Source of the DNA: Kineosporia sp. R_H_3
Lineage (GTDB): Bacteria; Actinomycetota; Actinomycetes; Actinomycetales; Kineosporiaceae
Length of the DNA stretch: 37,487 bases
NCBI RefSeq assembly: GCF_002198675.1
Contig: NZ_MWLL01000086.1
Span: 1 to 37,487 of the forward strand
Reading direction: 5' to 3'
Positions 30,837 to 37,487 of the stretch are shown here, in pieces (position 1 is the first letter of the stretch; each line of letters starts with the position of its first letter). A model generated the notes under the pieces. That model had not been told where the DNA came from. It saw only the letters and a program-made list of their open reading frames with translations, and did not search any database. The translations under genes were made by a program, and so were the position numbers.

Positions 30837-31888
30837 GCGGTCCCCGCCCGATGCCGGACGCCCTGCCGGTCGTCGACGTCCACGCGCACGCGATCGTGCC
30901 CGAGGTCGAGATGGTCGTCGCGGGCGCACCCGGCCTCGAGGCGCAGCGCGCGCTCGACCAACGCCGCTACGGCCGCGAGTCGGCCGCCGTCAACGGGCCG
31001 ATGATCGCCGCCCGGATGCCACGGCTCACCGACCTCGGCGTCCGGCTCGACGACATGGCCGCCGCGGGCGTCGACGCGCAGGTCGTCTCGCCGTCCCCGT
31101 CCCAGTACCACTACTGGGCGGACGCGGACCTGGCCCGGCACGTCTGGCGCGCGGCGAACCGGGGAATCGCGGCGATCGTCGACGCCGAGCCGCTGCGGTT
31201 CAACGGTTTCGGCCTCGTGCCGCTGCAGCACCCGGCCCTGCTCGTCGAGGCGCTGGAGGACGCCGTCGAGGTGTGCGGCCTGGCCGGCGTGGAGATCTCG
31301 TCGTTCGCACCGGGGCCGGACGGCGACCGCACCGTCGAGCTGTCGGACCCCCGGCTCGAACCGTTCTGGGCCCGGGCCGCCGAGCTCGGCGCGGTCGTCT
31401 TCCTGCACCCCTTCGGCTGCAGCCTCGACGAACGGCTCGACCGGTACTACCTGTCGAACACCGTCGCGCAACCGGCCGAGAACGCCGTCGCCTTGTCGCA
31501 CCTCATCTTCGCCGGCGTCCTCGACCGGCACCCGGCGCTCAAGGTCGTCGCCGCCCACGGCGGCGGCTACCTGCCGACGTACATGGGTCGCTCCGACCAC
31601 GCGTGGGAGGTCCGGCCCGACGCGCACACGTGCGCGGAGCCACCGAGCAGCTACCTGCGCCGGCTGTGGTTCGACTCCCTGGTCCACACCCCGGCGGCGC
31701 TGCGGGCCCTCGTGACCGCCGTCGGTGCCGACCGGGTCGTCCTCGGCTCGGACGCCCCGTTCGACATGGGCGTCGACGACCCCGTCGCCCGCCTCGACGC
31801 CGCCGGGCTCGACCCGGCCGACCGGGACCGGATCGCCGGCGGCACCGCCGCCGGGCTCGGTCTCCTGCCCCGCAAGCTCCAGTCCTGA
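30833..31888 (+). CDS. Amidohydrolase-family (ACMSD-like) metal-dependent decarboxylase
   Basis: A 351-residue amidohydrolase_2 enzyme. The zinc ligands are HxH in VVDVHAHAIVPE (His17 and His19), a histidine in VFLHPFGC, one in VVAAHGGGYLPTYMGR, and the aspartate in VVLGSDAPFDMG. This set and the length match the ACMSD/gamma-resorcylate/5-carboxyvanillate decarboxylase group, which removes a carboxyl group non-oxidatively from aromatic or ring-opened acids. The ATG at 30833 overlaps the monooxygenase stop. An internal ATG at 30851 is possible. Whether it acts before or after ring cleavage cannot be said. Confidence 0.87.
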   Translation: MSGPRPMPDALPVVDVHAHAIVPEVEMVVAGAPGLEAQRALDQRRYGRESAAVNGPMIAARMPRLTDLGVRLDDMAAAGVDAQVVSPSPSQYHYWADADLARHVWRAANRGIAAIVDAEPLRFNGFGLVPLQHPALLVEALEDAVEVCGLAGVEISSFAPGPDGDRTVELSDPRLEPFWARAAELGAVVFLHPFGCSLDERLDRYYLSNTVAQPAENAVALSHLIFAGVLDRHPALKVVAAHGGGYLPTYMGRSDHAWEVRPDAHTCAEPPSSYLRRLWFDSLVHTPAALRALVTAVGADRVVLGSDAPFDMGVDDPVARLDAAGLDPADRDRIAGGTAAGLGLLPRKLQS

Positions 31889-31910
31889 TCCGCTGCGCGA
31901 AAGGCCTGCC

Positions 31911-32849
31911 ATGACCGACCGGCCCATCACCCACCTGCGGCACGTCGACCTCGCCGTGCCGGACCTCGAGACCGAGCACGGGTTCTACACCGGCCTGTGG
32001 GGTCTCACCGAGACCGCCTCGGACAGCGGGGTGTCGTTCCTCGCCGCCGAGGGCTCCCCGGAGCAGTACGTGGTCCGGCTGCGGAAGGCCGCCGACAAGC
32101 GGATCGACCTCATCGCGTTCGGTGCGGCGTCCCGGGCGGACGTCGACGCGCTCGCGGCCCGGCTCGCCGCGGACGGCGTCCGGCTCGTCCACGAGCCGAA
32201 GGACCTCGACACGCCCGGCGGTGGCTACGGCGTCCGCTTCTTCGACGCCGAGGGCCGCACCGTCGAGGTGTCGGCGGACGTCGCGACCCGCGCCCACCGC
32301 CGCATCGAGCAGGGCGAGTCGGTCCCCGTGCGGCTCTCGCACGTCGTCGTCAACAGCGCCGACCCGCCCGCGACCGTGGCCTTCTACGAGAAGCACCTCG
32401 GGTTCCGGGTCTCGGACATGCTCATGCACCCGCACATGGGCACGATGATGTGGTTCCTGCGCTGCAACGACTGGCACCACAGCTTCGCCGTCGCGCGCGG
32501 CCCGCACGCGGCGCTGCACCACGCCTCGTTCGAGCTGCGCGGCCTCGACGAGTACATGCGCGGCTCCGGTCGGCTCATGCGCGCGGGGATCGAGAAGATC
32601 TGGGGGCCCGGCCGGCACCTCGCGGGCAACAACACGTTCACGTACTTCCTCGACCCGCAGGGCAACACCGTCGAGTACACGACCGAGCTCGAGACGGTCG
32701 ACGAGGACACCTGGCACCCGAGCACGTACGACTTCACGCAGCCCGAGGTCAGCGATCAGTGGGGCACGGCGAACCGGATGGACGAGTTCGTCGCGATGAA
32801 GTCGTTCAACGACCCCGACAAGGGGCTCTTCGTCGCCCCGCCCCTGTGA
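31911..32849 (+). CDS. VOC-family extradiol (catechol 2,3-dioxygenase-type) dioxygenase
   Basis: A 312-residue type I extradiol dioxygenase with two VOC modules (about 5-125 and 138-265). The catalytic C-terminal module has the Fe(II) facial triad candidates His144 (RLSHVVVN), His203 or His204 (ALHHASFE) and Glu255 (GNTVEYTTE). The N-terminal module lacks the triad, as usual. Members cleave a catechol beside the two hydroxyls (meta cleavage). The gene begins 22 nt after the decarboxylase and ends 7 nt before the second FAH gene. Its presence makes meta cleavage the probable core of the cluster. Confidence 0.88.
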   Translation: MTDRPITHLRHVDLAVPDLETEHGFYTGLWGLTETASDSGVSFLAAEGSPEQYVVRLRKAADKRIDLIAFGAASRADVDALAARLAADGVRLVHEPKDLDTPGGGYGVRFFDAEGRTVEVSADVATRAHRRIEQGESVPVRLSHVVVNSADPPATVAFYEKHLGFRVSDMLMHPHMGTMMWFLRCNDWHHSFAVARGPHAALHHASFELRGLDEYMRGSGRLMRAGIEKIWGPGRHLAGNNTFTYFLDPQGNTVEYTTELETVDEDTWHPSTYDFTQPEVSDQWGTANRMDEFVAMKSFNDPDKGLFVAPPL

Positions 32850-32856
32850 GCCCGCG

Positions 32857-33828
32857 GTGAGGATGGCCACGTGGGAGCACGCGGGCACGGTCGCCTCCGG
32901 GGTCGTGCTCGGCGACGGGGACGACACCCGCGTGCACGCCTTCCCCGGCGGCGAGACGGGCCTGGACGCCGTCCGGCTGGGCCTGGACGGGCTGCTGGCG
33001 CTCGGTGCCGACGCCACGGCGACGGACGGCGTCCCGCTCGTCGACGTCCGGCTCCTGCCGCCGCTGGAGGCGCCGACCGTCCGCGACTTCGTCGCGTTCG
33101 AGGAGCACGTCGAGGGCGTCGTCAAGGGCGTCGGTGACGGCGGGACCGTCGTGCCCGAGTGGTACGAGGCGCCCACGTTCTACTTCACCAACCCCTACGC
33201 GCTCGTCGGCAGCGGGGCGGACGTCGCCGTGCCGCCCGGCTGCTCGGTCCTCGACTTCGAGCTCGAGGTCGCCGCGGTCGTCGGCGCCGAGGGCACCGAC
33301 CTCGACCCGGCGACCGCGGCCCGGCACGTCGTCGGGTACACGGTCCTCAACGACTGGTCGGCCCGGGACCTCCAGCGGCGCGAGATGCGGGTGAGCCTCG
33401 GCCCGGCCAAGGGCAAGGACTTCGCGACGACGCTCGGGCCGTGGCTCGTCACCGCCGACGAGCTCGCCGACCGGGTCGACGCCGACGGGTTCCTGCGCCT
33501 GCTCATGACCGTGGAGGTCAACGGCGTGGAGGTCGGCCGCGACCTGCTGTCGAACATGGGCTGGCCGTTCGGCGACCTCGTCGCCTACGCCTCCCGCGGC
33601 ACCTGGGTGCGGCCGGGCGACGTGCTGGGCTCCGGCACGTGCGGCAACGGCGGCTGCCTCGGCGAGCTCTGGGGCCGCAACGGCCGGCAGGACCCGCCGC
33701 CGCTGCGCCCCGGCGACGTCGTGACGATGACCGTCGAGGGCATCGGCACCATCAGCAACCGGGTCGTCGAGGGCAGATCGGCGCCGGTCGTCCCACCGGC
33801 CCGGCCCCGGTCGCGGGACCGGGCGTGA
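32857..33828 (+). CDS. Fumarylacetoacetate hydrolase family enzyme, second copy
   Basis: A 323-residue FAH-fold enzyme distinct from the first copy. Key segments are RDFVAFEEHVEGVVKG (about 69-84), WYEAPTFYFTNPYALVG, the metal ligands in CSVLDFELEVAAVVG (about 129-143), YTVLNDWSARDLQRREM and LGSGTCGNGGCLGELWG near the end. The last motif resembles the fumarylacetoacetase-like subgroup acting on acylpyruvates. The GTG at 32857 is 7 nt after the dioxygenase stop; an ATG at 32863 is an alternative. It is probably the hydrolase of the meta-cleavage product. Confidence 0.87.
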   Translation: MRMATWEHAGTVASGVVLGDGDDTRVHAFPGGETGLDAVRLGLDGLLALGADATATDGVPLVDVRLLPPLEAPTVRDFVAFEEHVEGVVKGVGDGGTVVPEWYEAPTFYFTNPYALVGSGADVAVPPGCSVLDFELEVAAVVGAEGTDLDPATAARHVVGYTVLNDWSARDLQRREMRVSLGPAKGKDFATTLGPWLVTADELADRVDADGFLRLLMTVEVNGVEVGRDLLSNMGWPFGDLVAYASRGTWVRPGDVLGSGTCGNGGCLGELWGRNGRQDPPPLRPGDVVTMTVEGIGTISNRVVEGRSAPVVPPARPRSRDRA

Positions 33829-34583
33829 GCGCCGGCGGGCGCCTGGACGGCAAGGTCCTCGTCGTCACCGGCGCCGGCCGCGGCCAGGGGGCTGCACAGG
33901 CCCGGCTGCTCGCCGCGCGCGGCGCCGAGGTCGTCGCCGTCGATCTCACCGACGAGCCCGAGGAACCGTTGCCCGGGTGCGGGTTCCGCCGCCTCGACGT
34001 GACGGACGGCGCCGGCTGGCAGGTCCTCGCGGACGACCTGCGGACGGCGCACGGCCGGGTCGACGGGCTCGTCGCCAACGCCGGCATCACCCGCCGGGCC
34101 CGGCTCCTCGACGTGTCGCGTGCCGACGTCGACGACGTCCACGCGGTGAACGTCACCGGCACCCTCCTCGGCGTCCAGGCGCTCGCGCCGCTCATGCCGC
34201 GAGGCGGCTCGATCGTCGTCGTCGGCTCGGTCGCGGCGCTCACCGGGCACTTCCCGGTCGCCTACACCGCGAGCAAGTGGGCGCTGCGCGGTCTGGCCAA
34301 GGCCGCGTGCCTCGAGCTCGGGCCGCGGGGCGTGCGGGTCAACACCGTGCACCCGGGCTTCGTCGAGACACCCATGACGGCGTCCGCGGCACCCGCGTTC
34401 CGCGCCGCGAACATCGCCGAGACCCCGCTCGGGAGAACGGGTTCGCCGGACGAGGTCGCCCGGGTCGTGGCGTTCCTCCTGTCGGACGACGCCTCGTTCG
34501 TCACCGGCGCCGAGATCCCCGTCGACGGCGGGCTCACCGCGCACGGCGGGGTGAAGTCGATCAGCGACGCGTTGTCGGGGTGA
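33825..34583 (+). CDS. Short-chain dehydrogenase/reductase
   Basis: A 252-residue classical SDR. The cofactor loop is VVTGAGRGQGAAQA (about 13-26), DVTD contacts adenine, NAGIT lies near 85-89, and the catalytic set is Ser in VVVGSVAAL, Tyr and Lys in AYTASKWAL. The acidic residue ending strand 2 (VAVDLTD) favours NAD(H). The C-terminal DDASFVTGAEIPVDGG is typical. The GTG overlaps the FAH stop (GTGA). It is the last gene of the tight seven-gene run and could oxidise a dihydrodiol, alcohol or ring-cleavage intermediate. Confidence 0.9.
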   Translation: MSAGGRLDGKVLVVTGAGRGQGAAQARLLAARGAEVVAVDLTDEPEEPLPGCGFRRLDVTDGAGWQVLADDLRTAHGRVDGLVANAGITRRARLLDVSRADVDDVHAVNVTGTLLGVQALAPLMPRGGSIVVVGSVAALTGHFPVAYTASKWALRGLAKAACLELGPRGVRVNTVHPGFVETPMTASAAPAFRAANIAETPLGRTGSPDEVARVVAFLLSDDASFVTGAEIPVDGGLTAHGGVKSISDALSG

Positions 34584-34715
34584 GACCCGGACAGCGGTAT
34601 CGACGGCGCTGATGAGGGCCGTCAGAAGAAGTGATTTCTCACGCGCACCGACCACTGCCGAGACTTCTCGACGACACCCCGGTCGACGACGACCGGCCCG
34701 AGGCTGGAGAACCCC

Positions 34716-35948
34716 ATGTCTGACAACGTGTCCGTCGTCGCGCGCGACGACTCCGGCGCCACCGTCATCGGTGACGCGACGGTCAACCCGGCCACCGGCC
34801 GGCCCGCGGGTCGCCTGGAGGCGGGCATCCTCCTGCTCGCCAGCTGCCTGTCGGTGCTCGGAGCGGTCCTCCTGGCGCCGGTGCTGCCGAGCATCGAGAA
34901 GGCGTTCGCCGGCACGGCCGGCGTCGACGTGCTCACCCCGCTCGTCCTCACCGCGCCCGCGCTGCTCATCGGTCTCACGGCGTCGTTCGCGGGCCGGGTC
35001 GTCGACCGGGTCGGCCGCAAGGGCCTGCTCGTCGGTGCGCTCGTCGTCTACGCCGTGGTCGGCACCGCACCCCTCTACCTGCCCTCGCTGCAGCTCGTGG
35101 TGGCCAGCCGGGTGCTCGTCGGCCTCACCGAGGCCGCGATCATGACGTGCTGCACGACCCTGCTCGCCGACTACTTCCACGGCCGCCGCCGGGAGCACAT
35201 GTTCGGCCTCCAGGTCGTCGTCACGTCGGTGTCGGCGACGGTCTTCTTCGGCATCGGCGGGGCGCTCGGCGCCTCCGGCTGGCGCACGCCGTTCTGGCTC
35301 TACGCCGTCAGCCTGCCGCTCGCCGCGCTCGTGGCCCGGTACGTCTGGCAGCCGCAGCACCGGCCGGGCGGTGCGCTGCCGGCGCTGCCGTGGCGGTTCT
35401 TCCTCCCGCCGGTCCTCGTGACCCTCGTCGGCGGCGTCGTCTTCTACGTGCTCATCGTCGAGCTCTCGTTCCGGCTCGACGACATCGGCGTGACGTCCCC
35501 GGCGACGATCGGCGGCGCCAGCGTGGTCAGCTCGCTCGCGACCGCGATCATGGCGTTCGCCTTCGGCCGCCTCGCCCGCTTCGGCCCGGCCGTCCTCGTC
35601 CCTGTCGCGTTCGTGCTCTGCGGCACAGGCCACATCGGCATGGGCCTGGCGGGGACGCTTCCGCTCGTCGTCCTCGCCGCCGTCGTCGCCGGGCTCGGGA
35701 ACGGCCTCATCCTCCCGGCCCTGCTCACCTGGGCCCTGAGCCGGCTCTCGTTCGCGCAGCGCGGCCGCGGTACCGGGGTGTGGACGTCGGCGCTGTTCAT
35801 CGGCCAGTTCGTCTGCCCGCTCGTCGTGCTCGGGATCTCGGGGGCGACGGGCGGGCTCGGCGGGGCGCTCGTCGCGCTGGGCGTCGCGTCCCTCGGCGCT
35901 GCGGCGGTCGTGCGGGTCCTCAGGCCGGGGGTCGGCGACCCCGCGTGA
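34716..35948 (+). CDS. MFS transporter, probably for the aromatic substrate
   Basis: A 410-residue integral membrane protein with about twelve helices, starting near residue 35 (GILLLASCLSVLGAVLLAPVLP). The MFS signature between helices 2 and 3 appears as GRVVDRVGRKGLL. A hydrophilic N-terminal 30 residues precedes helix 1. GGAGA about 6 nt upstream supports the ATG at 34716. It follows the SDR after 132 bp, a gap that contains one CTGATG sequence (34609-34614) like the LysR half-sites, so it could have its own promoter. Its stop overlaps a GTG of the next frame. Import of the cluster's substrate is inferred from position. Confidence 0.88.
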   Translation: MSDNVSVVARDDSGATVIGDATVNPATGRPAGRLEAGILLLASCLSVLGAVLLAPVLPSIEKAFAGTAGVDVLTPLVLTAPALLIGLTASFAGRVVDRVGRKGLLVGALVVYAVVGTAPLYLPSLQLVVASRVLVGLTEAAIMTCCTTLLADYFHGRRREHMFGLQVVVTSVSATVFFGIGGALGASGWRTPFWLYAVSLPLAALVARYVWQPQHRPGGALPALPWRFFLPPVLVTLVGGVVFYVLIVELSFRLDDIGVTSPATIGGASVVSSLATAIMAFAFGRLARFGPAVLVPVAFVLCGTGHIGMGLAGTLPLVVLAAVVAGLGNGLILPALLTWALSRLSFAQRGRGTGVWTSALFIGQFVCPLVVLGISGATGGLGGALVALGVASLGAAAVVRVLRPGVGDPA

Positions 35949-36022
35949 CCCACGCCGCCACCGATCCGTCGAGACCCGCCACCGTGCCGTCCAATGACGC
36001 ACGTGACCACCGGAGGCCCCGT

Positions 36023-36484
36023 ATGCCCGCTCCCGACCCACCCGCCGACCCCGCCGCGCAGCTGCAGTGGCTGGTGGACCGGGCGGCCGTCAGCGACCTG
36101 CTCAACGACTTCGCCCGCGCCCTCGACGACCGAGACTGGGAGGGGTACGCCGCGAACTACACCGAGGACGGCGTCCTCGACATCGCGCCGACCATCCGGC
36201 ACGAGGGCCGCGAGGGGATGGCGGAGTTCGTCGCCGCCAGCCTGGGGCGGTACGCCGCGACCCACCACCTGAGCTCGAACCACCGCATCGACCTCGACGG
36301 GGACATCGCGACGACACGCTCGTACCTGCTCGCCGCCCACGTCTTCGACGCCGAGCAGCCGCACCGCCACGCCGACGGTGCCGGCTGGTACCGGTGCCGG
36401 GTGCGACGCACGGCCGAGGGCTGGCGGTTCGAGCACGTCACGCTCGTCGTCCGGTACGTGTCAGGAGAGCCGCTCCTGCACTGA
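36023..36484 (+). CDS. SnoaL-like / NTF2-fold protein
   Basis: A 153-residue cone-shaped alpha+beta protein of the SnoaL_4 type. Family features are DRAAVSDLLNDFARALDDRDWEGYAANYTEDGVLDI (about residues 18-53) and HHLSSNHRIDLDGDIATTRSYLLAAHVF, ending with GWYRCRVRRTAEGWRFEHVTL. The ATG at 36023 has GGAGG 7 nt upstream. The frame is open back to a GTG at 35945 that overlaps the MFS stop, but that start has no support. Relatives include bile-acid 7-alpha-dehydratase and the small subunits of ring-hydroxylating dioxygenases. It probably belongs to the catabolic cluster as a dehydratase or isomerase; this is inference. Confidence 0.85.
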   Translation: MPAPDPPADPAAQLQWLVDRAAVSDLLNDFARALDDRDWEGYAANYTEDGVLDIAPTIRHEGREGMAEFVAASLGRYAATHHLSSNHRIDLDGDIATTRSYLLAAHVFDAEQPHRHADGAGWYRCRVRRTAEGWRFEHVTLVVRYVSGEPLLH

Positions 36485-36506
36485 GAGCGGGAGCCCTGCA
36501 CCGGCG

Positions 36507-36941
36507 TCAGAGGGCGTCGACACCCTCGACGCGCACCGTGACCGGTGTCCCGGACTCCAGGGTCCGGGACACCGTGCACGTGCGGTCGTGCGACGTCCGG
36601 ACGGCGCGGGGCAGGATCTCCCGGGCGGCGTCACCGTCGGGCCCCTCGGGGAAGGTCACCGAGAACGTCAGCGTGATGTCGGTGAGCCGGTTGCCCTGCT
36701 CGTCGCGGACGTACTCGGCGTCCACCCTGGCGCCGAACGTCTCGGCGGCGCTGCGGCGGCCGGTGACGACGTCGACGTCCACGGCCGAGCAGCCGGCGAT
36801 CGCGGCCAGGAGCAGCTCGACCGGGGTGAAGCCCTCGGGGTCCTTGCTGCCGAACCGCAGCTCGTGGCCGCGGGCGTTCCGCGCCAGGTAGACGCCCTCG
36901 TCGAGGCGCTCGAGGGAGACGGACCGGTGGCTGTCGCTCAT
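36507..36941 (-). CDS. OsmC/Ohr-family protein
   Basis: A 144-residue OsmC-fold protein. The two redox cysteines are Cys51 in AAIAGCSAVDVD and Cys122 in SHDRTCTVSRT, with the catalytic-site Glu in TPVELLLAAIAG. Members reduce organic hydroperoxides; the spacing and the VDVDVVTGRR segment suit the YhfA/OsmC-like subgroup more than Ohr. The ATG at 36941 has GACGAT 7 nt upstream, consistent with a leaderless transcript. It is convergent with the SnoaL gene (22 bp) and divergent from a small GNAT gene (81 bp). Confidence 0.9.
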   Translation of the reverse strand: MSDSHRSVSLERLDEGVYLARNARGHELRFGSKDPEGFTPVELLLAAIAGCSAVDVDVVTGRRSAAETFGARVDAEYVRDEQGNRLTDITLTFSVTFPEGPDGDAAREILPRAVRTSHDRTCTVSRTLESGTPVTVRVEGVDAL

Positions 36942-37022
36942 GGCCCAGATCGTCGCAGACACGTCGGGGGGTCGTGCGATCGCCCGGTCGCGTCGGGTGC
37001 CCCGGCACCGGACAATCGGTGC

Positions 37023-37352
37023 ATGACGACGACGAAGGACGGCCGCCCCGTCGAGCTGGCCCGCGACGAGGAGCGCCGGCAGTTCACGGCCACGGTCGAC
37101 GGCACGGTCGCCGCGCTCGCGGAGTACATGCAGACGCCCGAGCTCGTGGTCTTCACGCACACCGAGACCGACCCGGCGTTCGAGGGCCAGGGCGTCGCCT
37201 CGGCCCTCGTGCGCTGGGCGCTGGACGACGTCCGGTCGCGCGGGTACGCCGTCCTGCCGGTGTGCCCCTTCGTCTCCGGGTGGATCGGCCGGCACATGGA
37301 GGAGTACGGCGACCTGCTGTACACGTCCACGACGAAGACGGTGCACGACTGA
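37023..37352 (+). CDS. Small GNAT N-acetyltransferase (YidJ/PF14542 type)
   Basis: A 109-residue minimal GNAT. The acetyl-CoA loop is TDPAFEGQGVASALVRWAL (about residues 55-73), followed by YAVLPVCPFVSGWIGRH, the pattern of the GCN5-related Gtn (PF14542) family. The ATG at 37023 has GACAAT exactly 6 nt upstream, so it is probably leaderless. The family is widespread with unknown acceptors. It stands alone between the OsmC gene and the convergent aldehyde dehydrogenase gene. Confidence 0.88.
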   Translation: MTTTKDGRPVELARDEERRQFTATVDGTVAALAEYMQTPELVVFTHTETDPAFEGQGVASALVRWALDDVRSRGYAVLPVCPFVSGWIGRHMEEYGDLLYTSTTKTVHD

Positions 37353-37377
37353 CCACCGGCAGACGGCGGAACCGGCT

Positions 37378-37487
37378 CAGCGGGTGATCTGCATGACGAC
37401 GGCCTTGGGCTCGGTGAAGAACTCGCGGCTGAAGGTGCCGCCCTCGCGGCCGACGCCGGAGTCGCCGACGCCGCCGAACGGCGCGCG
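37378..37487 (-). CDS. Aldehyde dehydrogenase family protein, C-terminal 36 residues only
   Basis: The end of an NAD(P)-dependent aldehyde dehydrogenase: APFGGVGDSGVGREGG followed by FSREFFTEPKAVVMQITR and the stop. The PFGG.G.SG.GREGG segment is the conserved oligomerisation and active-site-proximal tail of this family, closest in style to succinate-semialdehyde and related dehydrogenases. The rest, including the catalytic Cys and Glu, lies beyond the window. It could serve the meta-cleavage pathway, but being convergent with the GNAT gene it is not in that operon. Confidence 0.88.

Noticed and set aside
28661-31888. Direct assignment of the cluster as the tryptophan/kynurenine meta pathway
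   Set aside because: Only formamidase-like and ACMSD-like members match at family level. Kynureninase, the cupin 3-hydroxyanthranilate dioxygenase and later enzymes are absent.
33585-36041. 818-codon minus-strand open frame opposite SDR and MFS genes
   Set aside because: Its Arg/Glu/Asp-rich product lacks any motif. The plus strand carries recognisable SDR and MFS proteins.

Overview
This is a very GC-rich actinobacterial segment, above 70% G+C by eye and with nearly all third codon positions G or C. Many genes carry a TAnnnT-like hexamer 6-7 nt before an ATG or GTG, the usual layout of leaderless actinobacterial transcripts. The gene set (GT2/TagF fusion, ECF42 sigma factor, IclR-controlled pca/pob genes, GH3 with LacI, CGNR zinc-finger protein) suggests a soil-type member of the Micrococcales, for example the Cellulomonas/Georgenia side. 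That placement is inference only. No rRNA, tRNA, CRISPR array or insertion sequence was seen.

Layout. 1-3.8 kb: wall or surface polymer genes, with two related GT2 glycosyltransferases (one fused to a TagF-like glycerophosphotransferase) and a divergent hexapeptide acyltransferase. 3.8-8.3 kb: mixed housekeeping genes (MarR regulator with twin operators, divergent APH-type kinase, DinB protein, YciO, GNAT-TPR protein, cupin). 8.3-10.4 kb: an island with less GC-biased codon use, holding a PF07826 IMP-cyclohydrolase-like gene overlapping an AAA/DUF4143 ATPase gene, preceded by four 19-bp repeats at an exact 23-bp period. 10.4-15.1 kb: B12-binding radical SAM protein, DMT transporter, CGNR protein, and a DGPF-ECF42 sigma pair with its own promoter.

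15.5-22.3 kb: the protocatechuate branch of the beta-ketoadipate pathway, pcaHGBD, with a divergent IclR regulator, an APH-type kinase and pobA. A shared 15-bp palindrome lies 51-52 bp upstream of both pcaH and pobA, so one regulator probably controls the route from 4-hydroxybenzoate to beta-ketoadipate enol-lactone and onward. pcaC, pcaIJ and pcaF are not in the window. pcaB has no ATG, GTG or TTG start near its conserved N-terminus and appears to start at CTG.

22.3-26.5 kb: GH3 beta-glucosidase, its divergent LacI regulator, and a cold-shock protein with a long hairpin-rich leader. 26.6-36.5 kb: a LysR regulator divergent from a tight nine-gene catabolic cluster: FAH hydrolase, cyclase-family hydrolase, FAD monooxygenase, ACMSD-like amidohydrolase, extradiol VOC dioxygenase, second FAH hydrolase, SDR, MFS transporter and SnoaL-like protein. 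I cannot match this set to a described pathway; it is the best candidate for an undescribed system. The window ends with an OsmC protein, a small GNAT and the C-terminus of an aldehyde dehydrogenase.
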